In this document: one piece after another, positions 1-12,814 of the stretch
Layout of the letters: each line of letters starts with the position of its first letter
Numbering within the stretch: the first letter of the stretch is position 1
Assembly: GCA_021495925.1 (NCBI GenBank)
Contig: JAKEKT010000060.1
Coordinates: forward strand, 177,769 to 241,768
DNA length: 64,000 nucleotides
DNA from: Diplodia intermedia
Taxonomy: Eukaryota; Ascomycota; Dothideomycetes; Botryosphaeriales; Botryosphaeriaceae
Direction: 5' to 3'
Translations under genes and position numbers: made by a program
The notes under the pieces: model-generated
What the model was told of the DNA's origin: nothing
Databases searched by the model: none
The model's input: only the letters and a program-made list of their open reading frames with translations

Positions 1-2
1 GC

Positions 3-333
3 TGGATCCCTGAGCACATCATGTTTGACGTAGCCTTGCAAACATGGAAGGCGTCAGGCATCGACGGTCGTGTACAGCCTCGAGGGCTCCGCGGAGGCTG
101 AGTAGGCGTCTGGATCAGTATACAGTGAGCTTGGATCAACACACGTTCCTGCGGCATTGGAGGACATTGCAAAGATCAGCTGTAGTCGGCTGCGAGATGG
201 CTTGCACCATTCTGACCAGGCGGAGGATGAAGAAAACACGCATCGCTTCGACCTTTACATGAACGAGACTTGCACTGCGACGTCAAGTTTTAGGATAAAG
301 AATGATGCGGGAAGCTGTCTGCGCGAGGTGTGA
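3..333 (+). CDS. 3' end of an unidentified protein-coding gene (cut by window edge)
   Basis: Only the C-terminal end is present, so the start and most of the protein lie outside the window. A clear coding frame runs from base 3 (reading WIPEHIMFDVALQTWKASG). After a likely 52-nt intron (67-118, GTCGTG...CAG with a CTGAG branch-like site) it continues as an acidic, hydrophilic tail that includes EDEENTHRFDLYMNET and ends at TGA 331-333. An alternative 34-nt intron (72-105) keeps the same downstream frame but is shorter than normal for these fungi. I do not recognise the family. AIM22 starts 219 bp downstream on the same strand. Confidence 0.5.
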
Positions 334-552
334 ATAAGGTTGTCTGCTATTGAGTGGCGCACGCGACTCGAGAGGTTCGGCCATGCTGCCGGATGCGTCA
401 ACGCGAGCCGGAGGTGGGGATTGGATCCTTTGCACGTTTTTTCAACGTTGATGCCACGGCGCGGGCGGGCTTGCGGCGGGATGGGGAGGCGAAGGGCGGT
501 GGTGAAGCTCGGCGTTTCGCCTGCGCAGCCAGTCAACCTCATTTCTCTCCCC

Positions 553-1943
553 ATGCTCGTCGCGCGCCTGCCCGCCCTCCTGCGCCGTCGCACAGCCCGA
601 CTCCCGACGAAGTCCTCGCGATGCTTTGCCTCGCTGGCTGACCGGCTGCAGCGCCCGGGCGCTCAGGTGCACGCGTTCGTGTCGCGGTCGCGCGACCCGT
701 ACGTCAACCTGTCCATCGAACACTATCTGCTGCAGAAGTCGGCGCACGACTCGGTCGTGCTCTTCCTGTACACCAACCGCCCGTGTGTTGTCATCGGCCG
801 CAACCAGAACCCGTGGCTGGAGGTCAGCCTGGGCCTGCTGCGCGGCGGCGCGGTCGACCTGGTGCGGCGGCGCTCTGGGGGCGGCACCGTCTTCCACGAC
901 GAGGGCAACCTCAACTGGTCCGTCATCTCGCCGCCCGCCGCCTTCACGCGCGACAAGCATGCCGAGATGGTGGTGCGCGCCTTGCGCCGGCTGGGAGTCG
1001 AGAGAGCCCGAGTCAACGAGCGCCACGACATTGTGCTGGACCAAGGCGCGCGCTCTGCGGCCGTCGTCGCCGCCGACGACACGCACCGTACGCCCTTTAC
1101 CACGGATGCTCGACGCGCGCTGAAGGTTTCCGGCTCAGCCTACAAGCTCGTCCGCGGCAGGGCGCTGCACCACGGCACATGCCTGCTCTCGTCGCCCAAC
1201 CTGGCCATCATCCCGCAGTACCTGCGCTCGCCGGCAAAGCCGTACATCAAGGCCTTCGGCGTCGAAAGCGTCAGCTCGCCCGTCAGCAACATCGGCATTG
1301 CAACCGAAGCCTTTGTCAGCGCGGTCCAGCACGAGTTCAGCCGCATGTACGGCGTTCCTTCCGGCGGCGCGGCGGCCATGGAGCTGGGCGACGAGCAGCT
1401 TCAGCTCCCGGAGCTGCGGAAAGGCTGCGACGAAATGAAGGTGCGTTTCAGACTCCACTTATGCTTGCCCTGTGCTAACGCCGGGCCAGACTCTTGAATG
1501 GACATATCTTCAAACGCCGAAATTCTCCTTCTCTGTGCCTGCCCAGGCCCAGGTTCCAGATGCGGCCCCGAGCGCTCTCCCTGCTGGCCTTCCCCCGTCG
1601 GTACGCTTTCCCATTCGCAACCACCAAGCTTTGCCCTCCCGAGCCCGCTTTTTTGCTGTCACAGTTTCCATCCCGGCAGATGAAGTGTCGTGAGCGCTAA
1701 TCCACGTTCTAGACCAACGTAACTCTGAGCGTCCACGGTGGGGCCATCCACGAAGCATCCGTCACCCTGGGCCCGGCGTCACGTGCACCCACTGCTGCGC
1801 AGAGCGTCCTCCACGGACTCAAGCTTCACGAAATTGGGGACTGGAGGCCATTGCTTCAGGAGATTAGCGGCAGGAACGATCCACATGCCGACATTGTTGC
1901 GGACTGGTTGTGCAAGACATTACCAAGTCCGCAACGCCAATGA
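553..1943 (+). CDS. AIM22: Lipoate-protein ligase A-like protein, mitochondrial (AIM22 type)
   Basis: Predicted to attach lipoate to E2 subunits of mitochondrial dehydrogenases and to glycine-cleavage H protein. Exons 553-1440, 1490-1600 and 1713-1943 give 409 aa, close to yeast Aim22. The BPL/LplA fold is recognisable: the family motif RRSGGGTVFHDEGNLNWS is near residues 105-122 and the adenylate-contacting KVSGSAYK starts at about residue 191. The chosen ATG at 553 begins an Arg-rich, acid-poor leader (MLVARLPALLRRRTARL) typical of mitochondrial import. Upstream in-frame sequence has no better start. Both introns are GT-AG with CTAAC/CTAAT branch sites. Exon phases close exactly and the stop is TGA at 1941-1943. 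Confidence 0.93.
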
Positions 1944-4900
1944 AAGACGCTTTCGTGGACCCGAATATGTTTTTTGTGCTGTAGTGCTCTTTGACTAATT
2001 GTAGGAGCCCATGGCCGTGCTGAAACCTTATTCGTGCTGGTGCCGCTACGTGGATTCATCGACGTCCGGGTCAGTGTGGAGCTTTGAAGTAACAACGAAG
2101 CCGGCAACTACATCTCTGCCTTCTCACAAGCCCTCCCGTCAAGAGCTGAAGTGGTAACGTAACACAAACACCGGATTCCGGGCACCCGACCCGACGTGAT
2201 GAGCACGCTGCTCGTTCCACTCCCGCGTCAGGCCGCGCACCTCAGTCTGATGTACAGGGTACCCTACTGGCGACCCACGTACTCTTCCCCCGGCTCTCCG
2301 CTGATAGGTCTTTTCAGAAATAGCTCTCGCCGATCGATGAGAGTGGGCATACTTGCAGTAGTGTGCTCCGTCTCCTAGCTGCCCTCGAGCAGACTTTTTC
2401 CCATGGCAAATCACGCGTTGCTCAAGGTCGTGCCACGCCATCAATGACGATGGTCACAGTTGGCACTCAAGATGCCGTGATGCAGTCGGGCCGTTGGGAT
2501 CGGCGTTCACGCAATACTGTGCACTTCTGGGCTTTGTCCAAACTACAGTGCCTGCCCTTTAGCACAGTCAGACCGACGCATGCCCGCCAGGAGACGCAAA
2601 CCTCCGATCTCTCGCCCCCGCCACCGTGTGATGGCCGGTCATGAAGGTGTCTGTCCAACAAAGGCTGCACGATGATGCGAGTTGCGCCTGATGATAGACC
2701 TCCGTAGGACATGATGGTGTCCATCCTCCCCGGATATGAAGCTCTAGGTCGCACGAGTAGGAGCGGATCTTCAGCCTACCAGCTGCATGTTGACGTTCGC
2801 CCTGTCAGCCGTTCGTGCGAGTATGGGAAGCTTACCCAGCCAACGGGAGACGAGACGGCAAGGAAGATTTTTCCTGCACAGTCCTGCCATTGGTGCTTTG
2901 AATGTTTCCTCGGCGTGGAGAGACGAGAATTCGCTCTCTTTGTTCTCCGGGCCCCTCCTCCCTACAGCTCGAACAATGCGATAGATCATCATTCGGATGT
3001 TATTCGTCCACGTGGTTGCGATTTGGGAACGGCCATACCACCGAGTGTCCCAGCCTGACACAAGGACGCGCAGTTATGCCCAGTTTCAGAGAAGTGGAGT
3101 CGAACACAGGCCCAGCCAAAAGGCCAAAAAGAATAAAATTTTGGCTCGGCATCGGATCGGCATCGGCATCGAAGACGGGCAATCATGCAGGTAAGGCAGC
3201 GGCGTAGGTCAGATCCGCGTGCCTTGGAAATCACAAGTGATGCCGACATATCACTTTCCCGCAACAACGCCGTCGAAGATCCGCACGGTACCAACGCAAC
3301 ATCACATACGTCAACCGGAAGGACGACTAGAAGGCTTGAGGCACCGGGCAAGGGTAAATGGGAAAACCCGCCCGATTCGCGATCATCAGGCAGGCAGGAT
3401 CTACGCCGTGGGGGCGGGCGGTAGTGGAAGGCAAACGGCAGCCTGACGTCCATTGCGGCGGGCTTGGGGAGTCCAGAACGCAGCAGCCACAGAGGCCGCA
3501 ACGGCTCTCCTCTTTGGGGCGCTCCGTCACATCACTGCCTCCCGTCCCGGGCCGCACAGACACAACTACCGTGGCGCCTTTCCGCAGCAGCAAAAATCCC
3601 ATGTTGTCATTCTTCAACCTGCCTATAGGCTTGAAAGCTCCTGTGCAGCGGCGCCAGCGGCAGGCGGCAAAAGGTTGATGCACCGTCGTCCTGCAGGCCA
3701 CGAATTGGCCGGGGTGGCCGGCTGGCCGGCGTTGCTTGTCGTGTTCGAGATGCAGTGCCAGCCAAGGACCATACATGTCACTCCGCGCCCCGGAGCCACC
3801 CCCGACAACTGCCACTCCGGCTTTCGGCGAATGAGCGCTGCAGTGGCTGGCGCTTTTGTTGGCGTTGAGAGGCCTCTCGACTGGCTCCGCCACGCCCTCG
3901 GTTTGGCGCGCGCAAGCCCAGCCCCGTAAGCTGCGGGTTGTTGAGGCGGTGGCTTGCAGGAACGGTTGCGGGAAGCACGGCCAGGAACGAGCACGACGGA
4001 GAAGGGTAAAAAAAAAAAATTCGTCTGCAAGAGGAGACGAGTCGGGGCGGGGCGAAGCGGCGGCGCTGGCAGCAGTAGTGGTGGCTGCTCTACCGTGGCT
4101 GTTCCAGCGCCCCCCTCCCACGCGATCGGCTGCAAGGACCTGGCGGCCTGCTCCACATTTTGCCCCTCTCCCAGCGCGCAGTTCCCCCAACATTCGCCCC
4201 GATGATCGGCCTGGGGATTGGCCCAGCGCGCGGCGGGTGGAGCGCTCTCGCAAGCGTGGCCTGACTCCTGCTGCAACTGCACGCGGAGCATGCTGCTGGC
4301 GCCGACCGCCGACGGACGCTCGCCCGCCCCGTTTCGTTGAGCCCGGCGTCCGACGGGGCCCGGCCGCTGGGCCCGGCTGTGCGTCGTGCCCTCTGTTGTT
4401 GTTGCGGGCGGAGCCAGGCGGCCGGACGCTGGCCGGAAGACGCGTGCTGCTGTCCTCCGACCGGTGGAATGACCGGAGCGGCTCGCCAGAGGCTGGTTCG
4501 ACATGCACCCCATATTTTCGTGCCGTCAGCACGATCCTCGGCGCCCCCTGCTCCCCCCCGTCCCCGTAGCAGCAACAGCGCGACGGAGGGCGTGGACGGA
4601 CCGGGCAAGGCCCGTCGCACAGGGGGGCTGTGGCTCCATGCTGCAGATGCAAGCGAGGCTGCATGCGCGCCATCGGTGATGACGATGGCGATGATGGGCT
4701 CCGGCGTCAGCGGCCGCGACCACGGCCACGATGCGCATCTTCGCATGGAAAAGGGGGAGAGTGCGGTGCTGCTGCAGGGACGTCCGGGCGCGAGTCAATG
4801 GCAACGTCGATGAACCTGCTCAGGGCTTCTCCGCATCTCCCGGCTGGGGCAGCCGGATAGGCGCGGCTAGGCGACGGCCGAGAAAGTGTGGAGAAGCTGT

Positions 4901-7525
4901 GCGTCGCCGTGCCACCACTGACGCACGCGCTCGCTGCGTTCGACCAGCATGCTTTGGCGGCGTCGCACCGCAGAGGGGCGCTTTGCATGCTGTTTGCATT
5001 TCATGGAAGGGCCAAGAAGCCGGCCGACTGCTGCACGCTCGAAGTGTCGCCCTCTCGTAGGCGTGGGCCACCCAGCCGTCCAGCCTCCAGCCATCCAGCC
5101 CTCTGCCGGCGTGCGCCTGAAACCCGTGTTGCGCCATGACAGCAACCACAGATCTGCCATCGAGCATAAAAATTTCTTCCCCTCCTGTTCTCGACCGCCG
5201 ATGCCTGCCGGGGAGCCCGCGCGCTCCCGGCTCGCTCCGCGTCACGGCACGGCACTTGTCGACGGGGGCGTGACCGGGACGATATGGGACGTGCTTCGGG
5301 TCACACAGAAAGCATGTCGTCCGGAGAGGGGGACGAGATAAAGCACACAGTGACAGTCGTTTTGTTCCATGCCGCTGCGTTTTTGCTGCGCCAGAGCACG
5401 CGCACCTGGCGCCCAAGCCGCGCCCCGGGTACGCCCGTCTCTAGCTCTCTGCGTCTTTCAACCTGCTGTTGCGTGGCGCTAGGAGATCTGAGAAAAAGTA
5501 AATTAAATTATGGAGATCTGCCGGGCTCCTCTTATAGCAAGCGCTCTGCTATCGAAACATCCGCTATACCCTACCTGCTCAGCGGTGCGTCGGCTGGCTG
5601 GCAACGATCTTTTTGTGTCCGGCATCCATGCGCCCCTGGGAAGCCGTCCCCACTGCTGCTGGCCTGCATGATCTTGCGACAGCAATGACGATAGCCGTGG
5701 GTGCTGAGACACCAAGTCTTGCCGCAATAACGGTGCCGCACAGCGAAGCCACAGGCAAGCCTCACGGCCAGCTGCTCTGAATCGAGGAGCGATCGCTGCA
5801 ATTTCTTCAAGCTCCCGCGCGACTGGGCAATCAGGCCAGTCGTTGCTTCGCCGCTCGCCAAATGCCGCGGGCGTGGGCACGACCAGGCAGACCCAGCCCA
5901 CTCAGCCACTGTGTGTGAGGGCGGCCGGGGTTGTTCTGAGCGCTGATTTGCCTGCCGCGTGAGGCATCACCTGCCCCCCTCCCACCATGCAAGGACACCG
6001 GGCAGCGAGCGGGCTGAAGAAGTCGCCCTCAAGAATGCTGAAGGCGATAAGTGCACAGCTCACGAAAGGCTCACTATGATGGAGCGCGTGGAAGACTGCA
6101 GCGATCCACCATTCCGGTGCCTTATGAGGGTCTAGCGTGGGGGGTTCGACAGGCGGATAGAGCCTGTGCCATCCCAGCGCGACGCCAGCACCCTGTTGGC
6201 TGATGATCCAATACACCAGCTGCGCGTCAACCTGAGAGGCTGGCGCCAGGACGTGCCTGGGCCTGTTCTGCACTGGGTGTGCTGCATGTCCCGAAATTGC
6301 TGCACATGCTCACCACCTCTGCCACTGGGCGCTGCCGATCCGGCGTAGATTTGGCCGACAAAAAGACCTATCGCACGCCGGGCTTGCGACGTCCAGCTGT
6401 GGCGGAGCGGCCGTGGGAGTTGGGCAGCTGCCTGGGCCCGCTGCTCTTCGTGGGTTCGCAGCGGATGCCGACGTGGGAGGCCAGGGCGCCAAACACCTCT
6501 CTCGATTCCCGTTCGGGCGGGTGCAGCATTCGAAGCGGGCTAGCGCGCCGGTCGAGCAGCAGCAAAGCGACACACGCGGGCGCCGGGAGCCATGCTCAAG
6601 CGCCCGCTCGCCGTCTATGCTTTATCCTGAGATAAGCTCGTGCGGGAGATGGGGTGCGGCGCAGGCCTGGGGCGCGTTTGGCGGCAGCATTCCAAGCGTC
6701 TCACGGGCGCCTGACCAGGCGGCATTCCCTCTGGCGGGCTGAGGCAGGGCTGAGCGGGCGCCCCTGCGTTCGCGGGCGGTGGTGGTGACGGTGGTGAGGA
6801 CGGGCGTGGGCGGCGCTGGGTACAGTCAGCAGCAGCGCACGCAACAACCCTGGGCCGTGAGGTGAGCAGGTGGGTGGGGCGGCGGCGGCTGCAAAAGTCG
6901 TGGCCGGCGGTTCCTCTGCATTCTACCACGGGCGTGCGCAGCGCGTCGCAGCTGTGTCAGAGCCGTCCATGGGTTTGGCAGTGCAGTGACACGGCGGGCG
7001 CTGACTGGCTCCAGCGTCAGGCACGGGCGGAGCAGGGTGCGCTGCGGCAAAAGCGCTTTTTTCACTCAATCCTTCCGTAGTGCGGGCCCCCCCTGTCAGC
7101 AGACACAACCACTATCCCGCTATGCAGGCCTAATGCGCCTAGCTGCTTGCGAGTCCCTGCTTCTGCACAGCGCCGAATGGGTGTGCACACCTGCAGCGAG
7201 CGAAAGAGGCACGCCCGCCGTGCCCGCGTCCTTGATTCGTCGACCAGGCCTCGAAGCCGCACAGCCAGCAGCCTGCCATCCTCATACAAGAGCGCCGCTC
7301 CCCCCTCCGCTCAACCCGCGCTTTCCATGAGGCAATCCTGCGCTGCCATCGCGAACAGAACCTTCGGCCTCTAGCTGAGCACACCATCTCCACCCTGGTT
7401 GACTCATCTGCCACTGCCACACGTCACCTCCATTTAACATCTCCCTCCGCCCCGTCGACACCAAGCCATCGGCCTCGTTTCTTCTGCTCCCCACCAAGAG
7501 CTCCCACACACAACCTTCCTTCACA
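1944..7525. other. Long gene-poor interval (5.6 kb) between AIM22 and the Ecl1-type gene
   Basis: I see no supported gene here. Open frames exist on both strands because the DNA is GC-rich, but they overlap each other in several frames, contain low-complexity Arg/Ala/Pro/Ser peptides and lack recognisable domains or phased introns. An A-run lies at about 4009-4020. The last 150 bp (about 7380-7525) is pyrimidine-rich and looks like the 5' leader of the Ecl1-type gene. No tRNA or 5S rRNA was recognised by eye. A non-coding transcript or an extended promoter is possible but not demonstrable. Confidence 0.5.
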
Positions 7526-7984
7526 ATGGCTGCCGAGTGGTCCCACGACTTCTGCCTCACCTGCGACAAGCAGATCGAGCACGGTGCCTACTGCTCGCAG
7601 GCCTGCCGCCTGGCCGACCTGGACAAGGCCGCCGACTACACCGGCTACACCTCCGCTGCCTCGTCGTATGCCTCTTCGGCTGGCAGCTCCGCTCCCGGCT
7701 TCTACTTTCCCGCCTACAAGACCACCACCTCAGCACCGTCCAGCCCCAACCTCTACTCGCCCAGGCAACAGTACTTCTCGCACTCGTCCTCGCCCTCGAC
7801 CTCGTCCACCGCCAGCGACTCGTCAAAGCGTAGCCTCACGCCCTCGTCATCTCAGACATCATTGACGTCGATGGCTGCCTCGGCCACCCAAGGACTATCT
7901 GCTCAGGCCGCCAGCGAACTGAGGAGCTACGCCCATGCCTTCGACCAAGTTCGTGACATCCGGAGACGGAAGCAGTCGGCCTAG
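7526..7984 (+). CDS. Ecl1-type zinc-binding life-span/stress regulatory protein
   Basis: A single-exon gene of 152 aa. The N-terminus carries the four-cysteine module of the fungal Ecl1 family (fission-yeast Ecl1/2/3, budding-yeast Ecl1): C10 and C13, then C23 and C27, in the context FCLTCDKQIEHGAYCSQACR. The rest is Ser/Thr/Pro-rich and disordered, with several SP/TP sites. Family members bind zinc and extend chronological lifespan under nutrient or metal limitation; that role is family knowledge, not shown here. The ATG follows a pyrimidine-rich leader and a CACA-ATGG start context. The gene is isolated, with more than 4.8 kb free of recognisable genes on each side. Confidence 0.87.
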   Translation: MAAEWSHDFCLTCDKQIEHGAYCSQACRLADLDKAADYTGYTSAASSYASSAGSSAPGFYFPAYKTTTSAPSSPNLYSPRQQYFSHSSSPSTSSTASDSSKRSLTPSSSQTSLTSMAASATQGLSAQAASELRSYAHAFDQVRDIRRRKQSA

Positions 7985-10900
7985 ATGCTCCACCTGAGCT
8001 GCCTCGCCGATGGAGGATATACCACACCAAACCTCCCATGTCTTCGGATATGCAGAAAGAACAAAACCAAAAGAGCAAGAACCTTTTCTCTTACGAACAA
8101 CACATTTCGCACTCGGCATGCGTCGAACCGGAGTAACGCATTGCATCCTTACGCATTTTAACGGCATAATCTCGACTTCTAGCATTCAAACAACCCCGGT
8201 TCGGCGATGGAATGGCACGGCGCAAAAATCGAAACACTCAAGGCGCTTCGACCTCTTTCTTCTTCTTCTTGGTCTCGGGGGTTTTCCTTTCTTGCACGCC
8301 TGGCGGATGCGGGCGTGCGCTGTGTGATCAAAAAAGCATTTTCTTTGTCTACACTTCTGCCTCTGGCCATGCAGTTTGGGCTGGAGTCACATGTTTGCTT
8401 GGGTATGGCCGTGGCGGTTTGCTTTGGGATTAGCAAGGTGCAGGTGTCATGCTGAACATTGGGACTGGTGCTTGGGATGCATGGGATGGGCTGGGTCTGG
8501 GGAATCATTTGCAGCGCTTGTCCATGTCGTACGTAAACTTCTCTCTTCTCCACCTCTTCTCCGGCACGGATGAGCCGGAGCGCGCTATACAGCGCATCGC
8601 TGTATGTAGGCGCACAGCGGGCTGAGGGCCGCTGAATGAAAACGATCAAAACAAAGACGCTCCCAAAGTGCAACCCGGGTGACTGCAGCGTGAGGGTGGC
8701 GTGAAGCAGGCAGCGTGACACTTGGTGGGTACCTGGCAGGCGTCGCAGCCACTCTGGCCTCGGCACCGTGCCTGAGGCCGGGCTGCGCGAGGCACAATCT
8801 ATGATGAAAGCGGAGTCCCCAGCGGGGGAACCCTAGGTCAGTCCCGTTCGGAGAAGCGGCCGGCGCCAAGGCGCGCACGATGGCGAGGGTCAAGCACGAC
8901 GGCGCAGCCGTCCCCCACGCCGGCACATCATGGCGCTGGTGGTGCTGGGCTCCGGCTGCGCGAGGGGCTCACAGGGCTTGCGCGCGAAGCGAGCGGCGGC
9001 GATTGGCCTGAGATAAGCGGCGATGAGAGCGCCAGTCAACGAGGTGGTGGAGGGCAGCTGGACGAGGGTCCGGTGACTGGCAGGCGGACGATGACTCGCG
9101 CGCGGCAGTCGACGTCAGGCTGTAGGCCGGTGTCCCCACCGCGCGCACATCGAGGATCGCGGCAGACCCCACAAAAGGGGCGGCCCAGAGCTGAAGGTGG
9201 TGGATGCGGGCCGGCGCGACCAAGCAGCACCACCACGGCCAACTCCCACTGCGGCGGGCCTGGCAGCACCCGAGCTCACACCACCTACCACCCATCACCC
9301 ACCACCCACCTCCCACCGCGGTGCGCGTTTCGTCTCGCCGTCGCCCCTCTGCTGCCCAGCCGACCGCGAGCCCGCCGCCCGGCGTCCCGCCTCCCGGACT
9401 GGCCCGCGTCCAGCCCCGTCCCGAGGCGCAGCTGCAGGAGGGAATCTCAGGCTTCACCACCATTCCGCCGGGACGCGGCAAACGTCATGTTGCGCAGCTC
9501 GTGGACGCCGCTGCTCGGGCGACGCGCGCCGCCTCTGGTGTCCTGTCCCGACATGCCCAGCGAAGGAGAGGCTCGAATCTCCAGCAGATCTGCGATCGGC
9601 ACGCCAGCGAGCTCCCCGATGTCGCTCAGCACCGCTCAACACCAGCCCAGCATCGCAGAGCGGAGCGTTCCTCGCAAGCGCCCGCCGTTCTGGAACCAGG
9701 CCTGCCGCCCGCCGCGTTCCTCACCGCTTCCCCGACATTAGCCCTACACGGCCTGTGGGGATTACATAAGTTGGAGCACGGGAGCACGCGCTGTCCTTGC
9801 TGAACAAACGCCCAACACGCCCCACCGCTACCACTGCACATTTCACAAAACCCTTGTGCAACGCCGGGACGTGCTGCCTCTCGGCCTCTGCGTCGAGGCA
9901 CACACCGCCCAAAGGCCCCGGGACCGCTCAGAAACACAGCAGCTCCAGACCAGCACTCGCCTCGCCGTGCAATGAAGCTGCCACCCTGCCTGCGACCAGC
10001 CGCGACGTCTGCCCTGCTCCGCCCGCCGCCCCTGGCCTCGTCCCAGCATTCCGGCCTCGACCGTACAATGCTCTTCTGCGCCGACGAGACCGCAGGATGA
10101 GTCGCACACAGCCATATCCTTCTCGCGCGCCCTTGGGCATTGCTAGCCTGCGCCTTCACCGGTCCCTTGGAAGATCCCCCTGAGATGAAGGCGCCCTCTC
10201 TCCACAATCTCACTCCACGGTGCCTGATTCATCTTTCGCGGGACACGCTGCCTTGCCCGCCCGCCCGCTTCCCCGGAGCACAGGCAATGGGTACACGTAT
10301 AGGTAGGCAGTGCTGGCGTGACCGGTCAGGGCGCCATGGCCACCCGTGAAAAAAAAAAAAAAAAAACTGTACGTACAACTCTCTTCCCCGACCAGTCTAC
10401 TCGCACACCCGCGCGTATGCGGCATCTGAAGGGCCTTCCCCGGGCCGTGCGGCTGGGACACTGTCGATGTAGCGCTGGTGATCCCGCTTCCAGAAGTCTC
10501 GGGTTGCCTCGGAGTACCTTCTCTCTGCTCACAGCTGGTCGAGCGACGCCGCATCGCCTGGGCCTCGTGGCCTGGGCCTAGCCCTCTCGCTGCTCCATCT
10601 TTTTGTCTTTTCTCAATGCTCGGCGCCCCTCTCTGTGCGCTGGTCCAGAATTTTCGACGCCATGCGCCCTTTGAATATCGTCATCTCTCCACAAACACGT
10701 CAGTGAGAGCTTCGCGTGCTTTCTAGCCAGACTCTCCCAGAAGCGCAGAGCCCATGCATCACGTAATTGCTGCGCACGACTACACATGCTGTAGGCCCGT
10801 GTCTGTGTACGACCAACTCGATGTCAGACAGATCGATCGACGAGTCTGGGCCATCGTCGGCCACGACATCTTGCGGGGGATTCGATGGCCCTGCGTTCAG

Positions 10901-12814
10901 CCCTGTCTGCGCATCCGAATGTATGTACCTTGGTGGATCGCTCCTGCGCTGTAGCGTTCCTCGACATGGCGCACCCGTGCCTCGCCGCACCGTGGTGTCC
11001 CTTTCTCATACACACCGCAATCTCAGCCCCTCTCGCTCGAAAGTCCTGGACCGACTTGGTCCAAGTGAATTGCTACTGGCTCATCTCTCATTTACTCGCA
11101 CGAAGGATGCTGGCGTTCGAGAGATGTGGAGCAATAAACCTACCCTTTGAGTCTACGGCCACGACATCAACGCCCAATCGCGAAGACCCGGCATGCCACG
11201 CGCGCCTGTCACGAGTCAGCCGCACATCCACGTGCGGCAAACTCTGGTGCTCAGATGCGCGCGATAGTACAATAGAGGCTAGCACTTGCTCCCGCAGGGT
11301 TCAAAAGGATCTGCCATACTACCTGCAGTGAAGGCGATCCAGGAACAGAAGAGCAGTGGGATCAAAACAGCCCACCAGTGATTGGAGCCAACAGTGCTGT
11401 TTGCGCATGTAGGCACCTGCGATAGCAAAACGCCCTTTTAGTGCACGGGACTACACCACGGCGGCACAGCCCGTTACGTCCCTTGTCGTGATAATTCACT
11501 CCGTACCCTGATATGCCGTATCTTTGCAAGTCCGCTCTGCTCTGGACCCTGGACGGAAAAGGTGGGCACGCTAAGGCGGGTACTCCCGATAGAGCGGCGA
11601 ACATACTGCAAAAGCAATAGCCAAGTGCGCTTCCCAACCCCAATAAAACCCCTTATCTTGCACTGATCGTTAGCCATGCTTCCTTGCAATCTTGAATGGG
11701 CAGACTTTTGACGATCTCGCACGGCCAGTAGGCATCCAACAGACGAGAACACTTGAAGCTATACTTTTCTGCCTATATACTCCAGTTCGGAGGCCGCGCG
11801 CTCCTCTCTCTTTCCGTGCACACTATTCATATCTACGTCGTTATGAACGTCTGACTGGTTGACCCCACTTTCGCAACTGCAAGCGAGCCGTCTCGGAGTC
11901 ACTTGTGGAGAGTTGTAATCTACCGACTCCCAGTCTCGAGCGACGATTGAAATCTACGTCCAAGGAGCTCTTCGCCAATCTCGGCGTCTAGTGTTTGCGG
12001 TATTTTGCGCCATGTCGGAACCGTTTTATCGGCAATAGCAGTAGTGACGTACCATACTGCCGGCCTTTTGATAAGACCAACCGGGACCACCCTAGCGCAA
12101 GAGCGAACGAATGCGAGCCCGCGAAAGGTCGTCGCCAGGCGCTGCTCCGACTCCCCGTCCCGTCACAACTGTGTGGGTCCATGATGGAGGCGACGTCGGT
12201 TTCGGATCTCCACCGGAAGCCTTGATCAAGGGACGACATCCCTATTTTTCTTTTTTATGCTCCATCTGAGCCTCCCCTGCTTATTTCTAGCCACCAGATG
12301 CAGTCGTTCATCTTATGAACGTTATACTAAAGTCCGGTCCCATTCCTCGTGGCTGGCGCCGCGAAATACGTTCACGGCCGAGAGATGATACTGTTTGGCG
12401 TCAATGATCCTCGCTGTGTCCGGCCAAGGGTTCACTGACTGTTTCCAGGAATTCTTCCACCACCCGAGAGGAACGACACATTGGACAGTGCGAACTGAAG
12501 TGCCATTGAGCATTGGCATTGCAATGGACTTTCGCCCCACCTTTTCTAAAGATCCATGCATCAAGGATGTCCATACCCTTGTGTCTACTAGTGACGAGAC
12601 CTCAAAAGGAAAAGATTCAGAGGAGGCGAAGAATCTCCATTCAGCCAACGCCTCGATTGCCAGCGCTATCTATGTCTCGCCCGGCCGAGAACGACTATGT
12701 AAACATGTCTTTTGCGTTAGAATCCATTGCCTTACGCCTTTTTTAAGTACCACACGGGTGATGCTCTTGTCGTGCCTGCATACTTCCGGCTGTGGAATCC
12801 GCAGCAAAGGGTGC
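7985..12814. other. Long gene-poor interval (4.8 kb) between the Ecl1-type gene and SKI8
   Basis: No gene is supported. The first few hundred bases are probably the 3' UTR of the Ecl1-type gene and the last few hundred are the 3' flank of SKI8. Open frames around 8.5-10.2 kb are GC-rich shadows present on both strands. A run of about 18 A residues lies at 10349-10366. The segment 11.3-12.8 kb is less GC-rich and has only short frames without domains or splice signals. Confidence 0.5.

Noticed and set aside
3085..3130. A possible tRNA because of a GAGTCGAACAC stretch
   Set aside because: No anticodon arm or acceptor pairing could be found around it.
3327..4673. A 448-codon open frame on the minus strand
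   Set aside because: It overlaps several other open frames, reads through an A-run as poly-Phe, is low-complexity Arg/Ala/Gly/Pro and has no domain; this is a GC-driven artefact.
8179..10213. Multiple overlapping open frames of 150-220 codons on both strands
   Set aside because: No domain, no coding-like codon bias and equally long frames on both strands.
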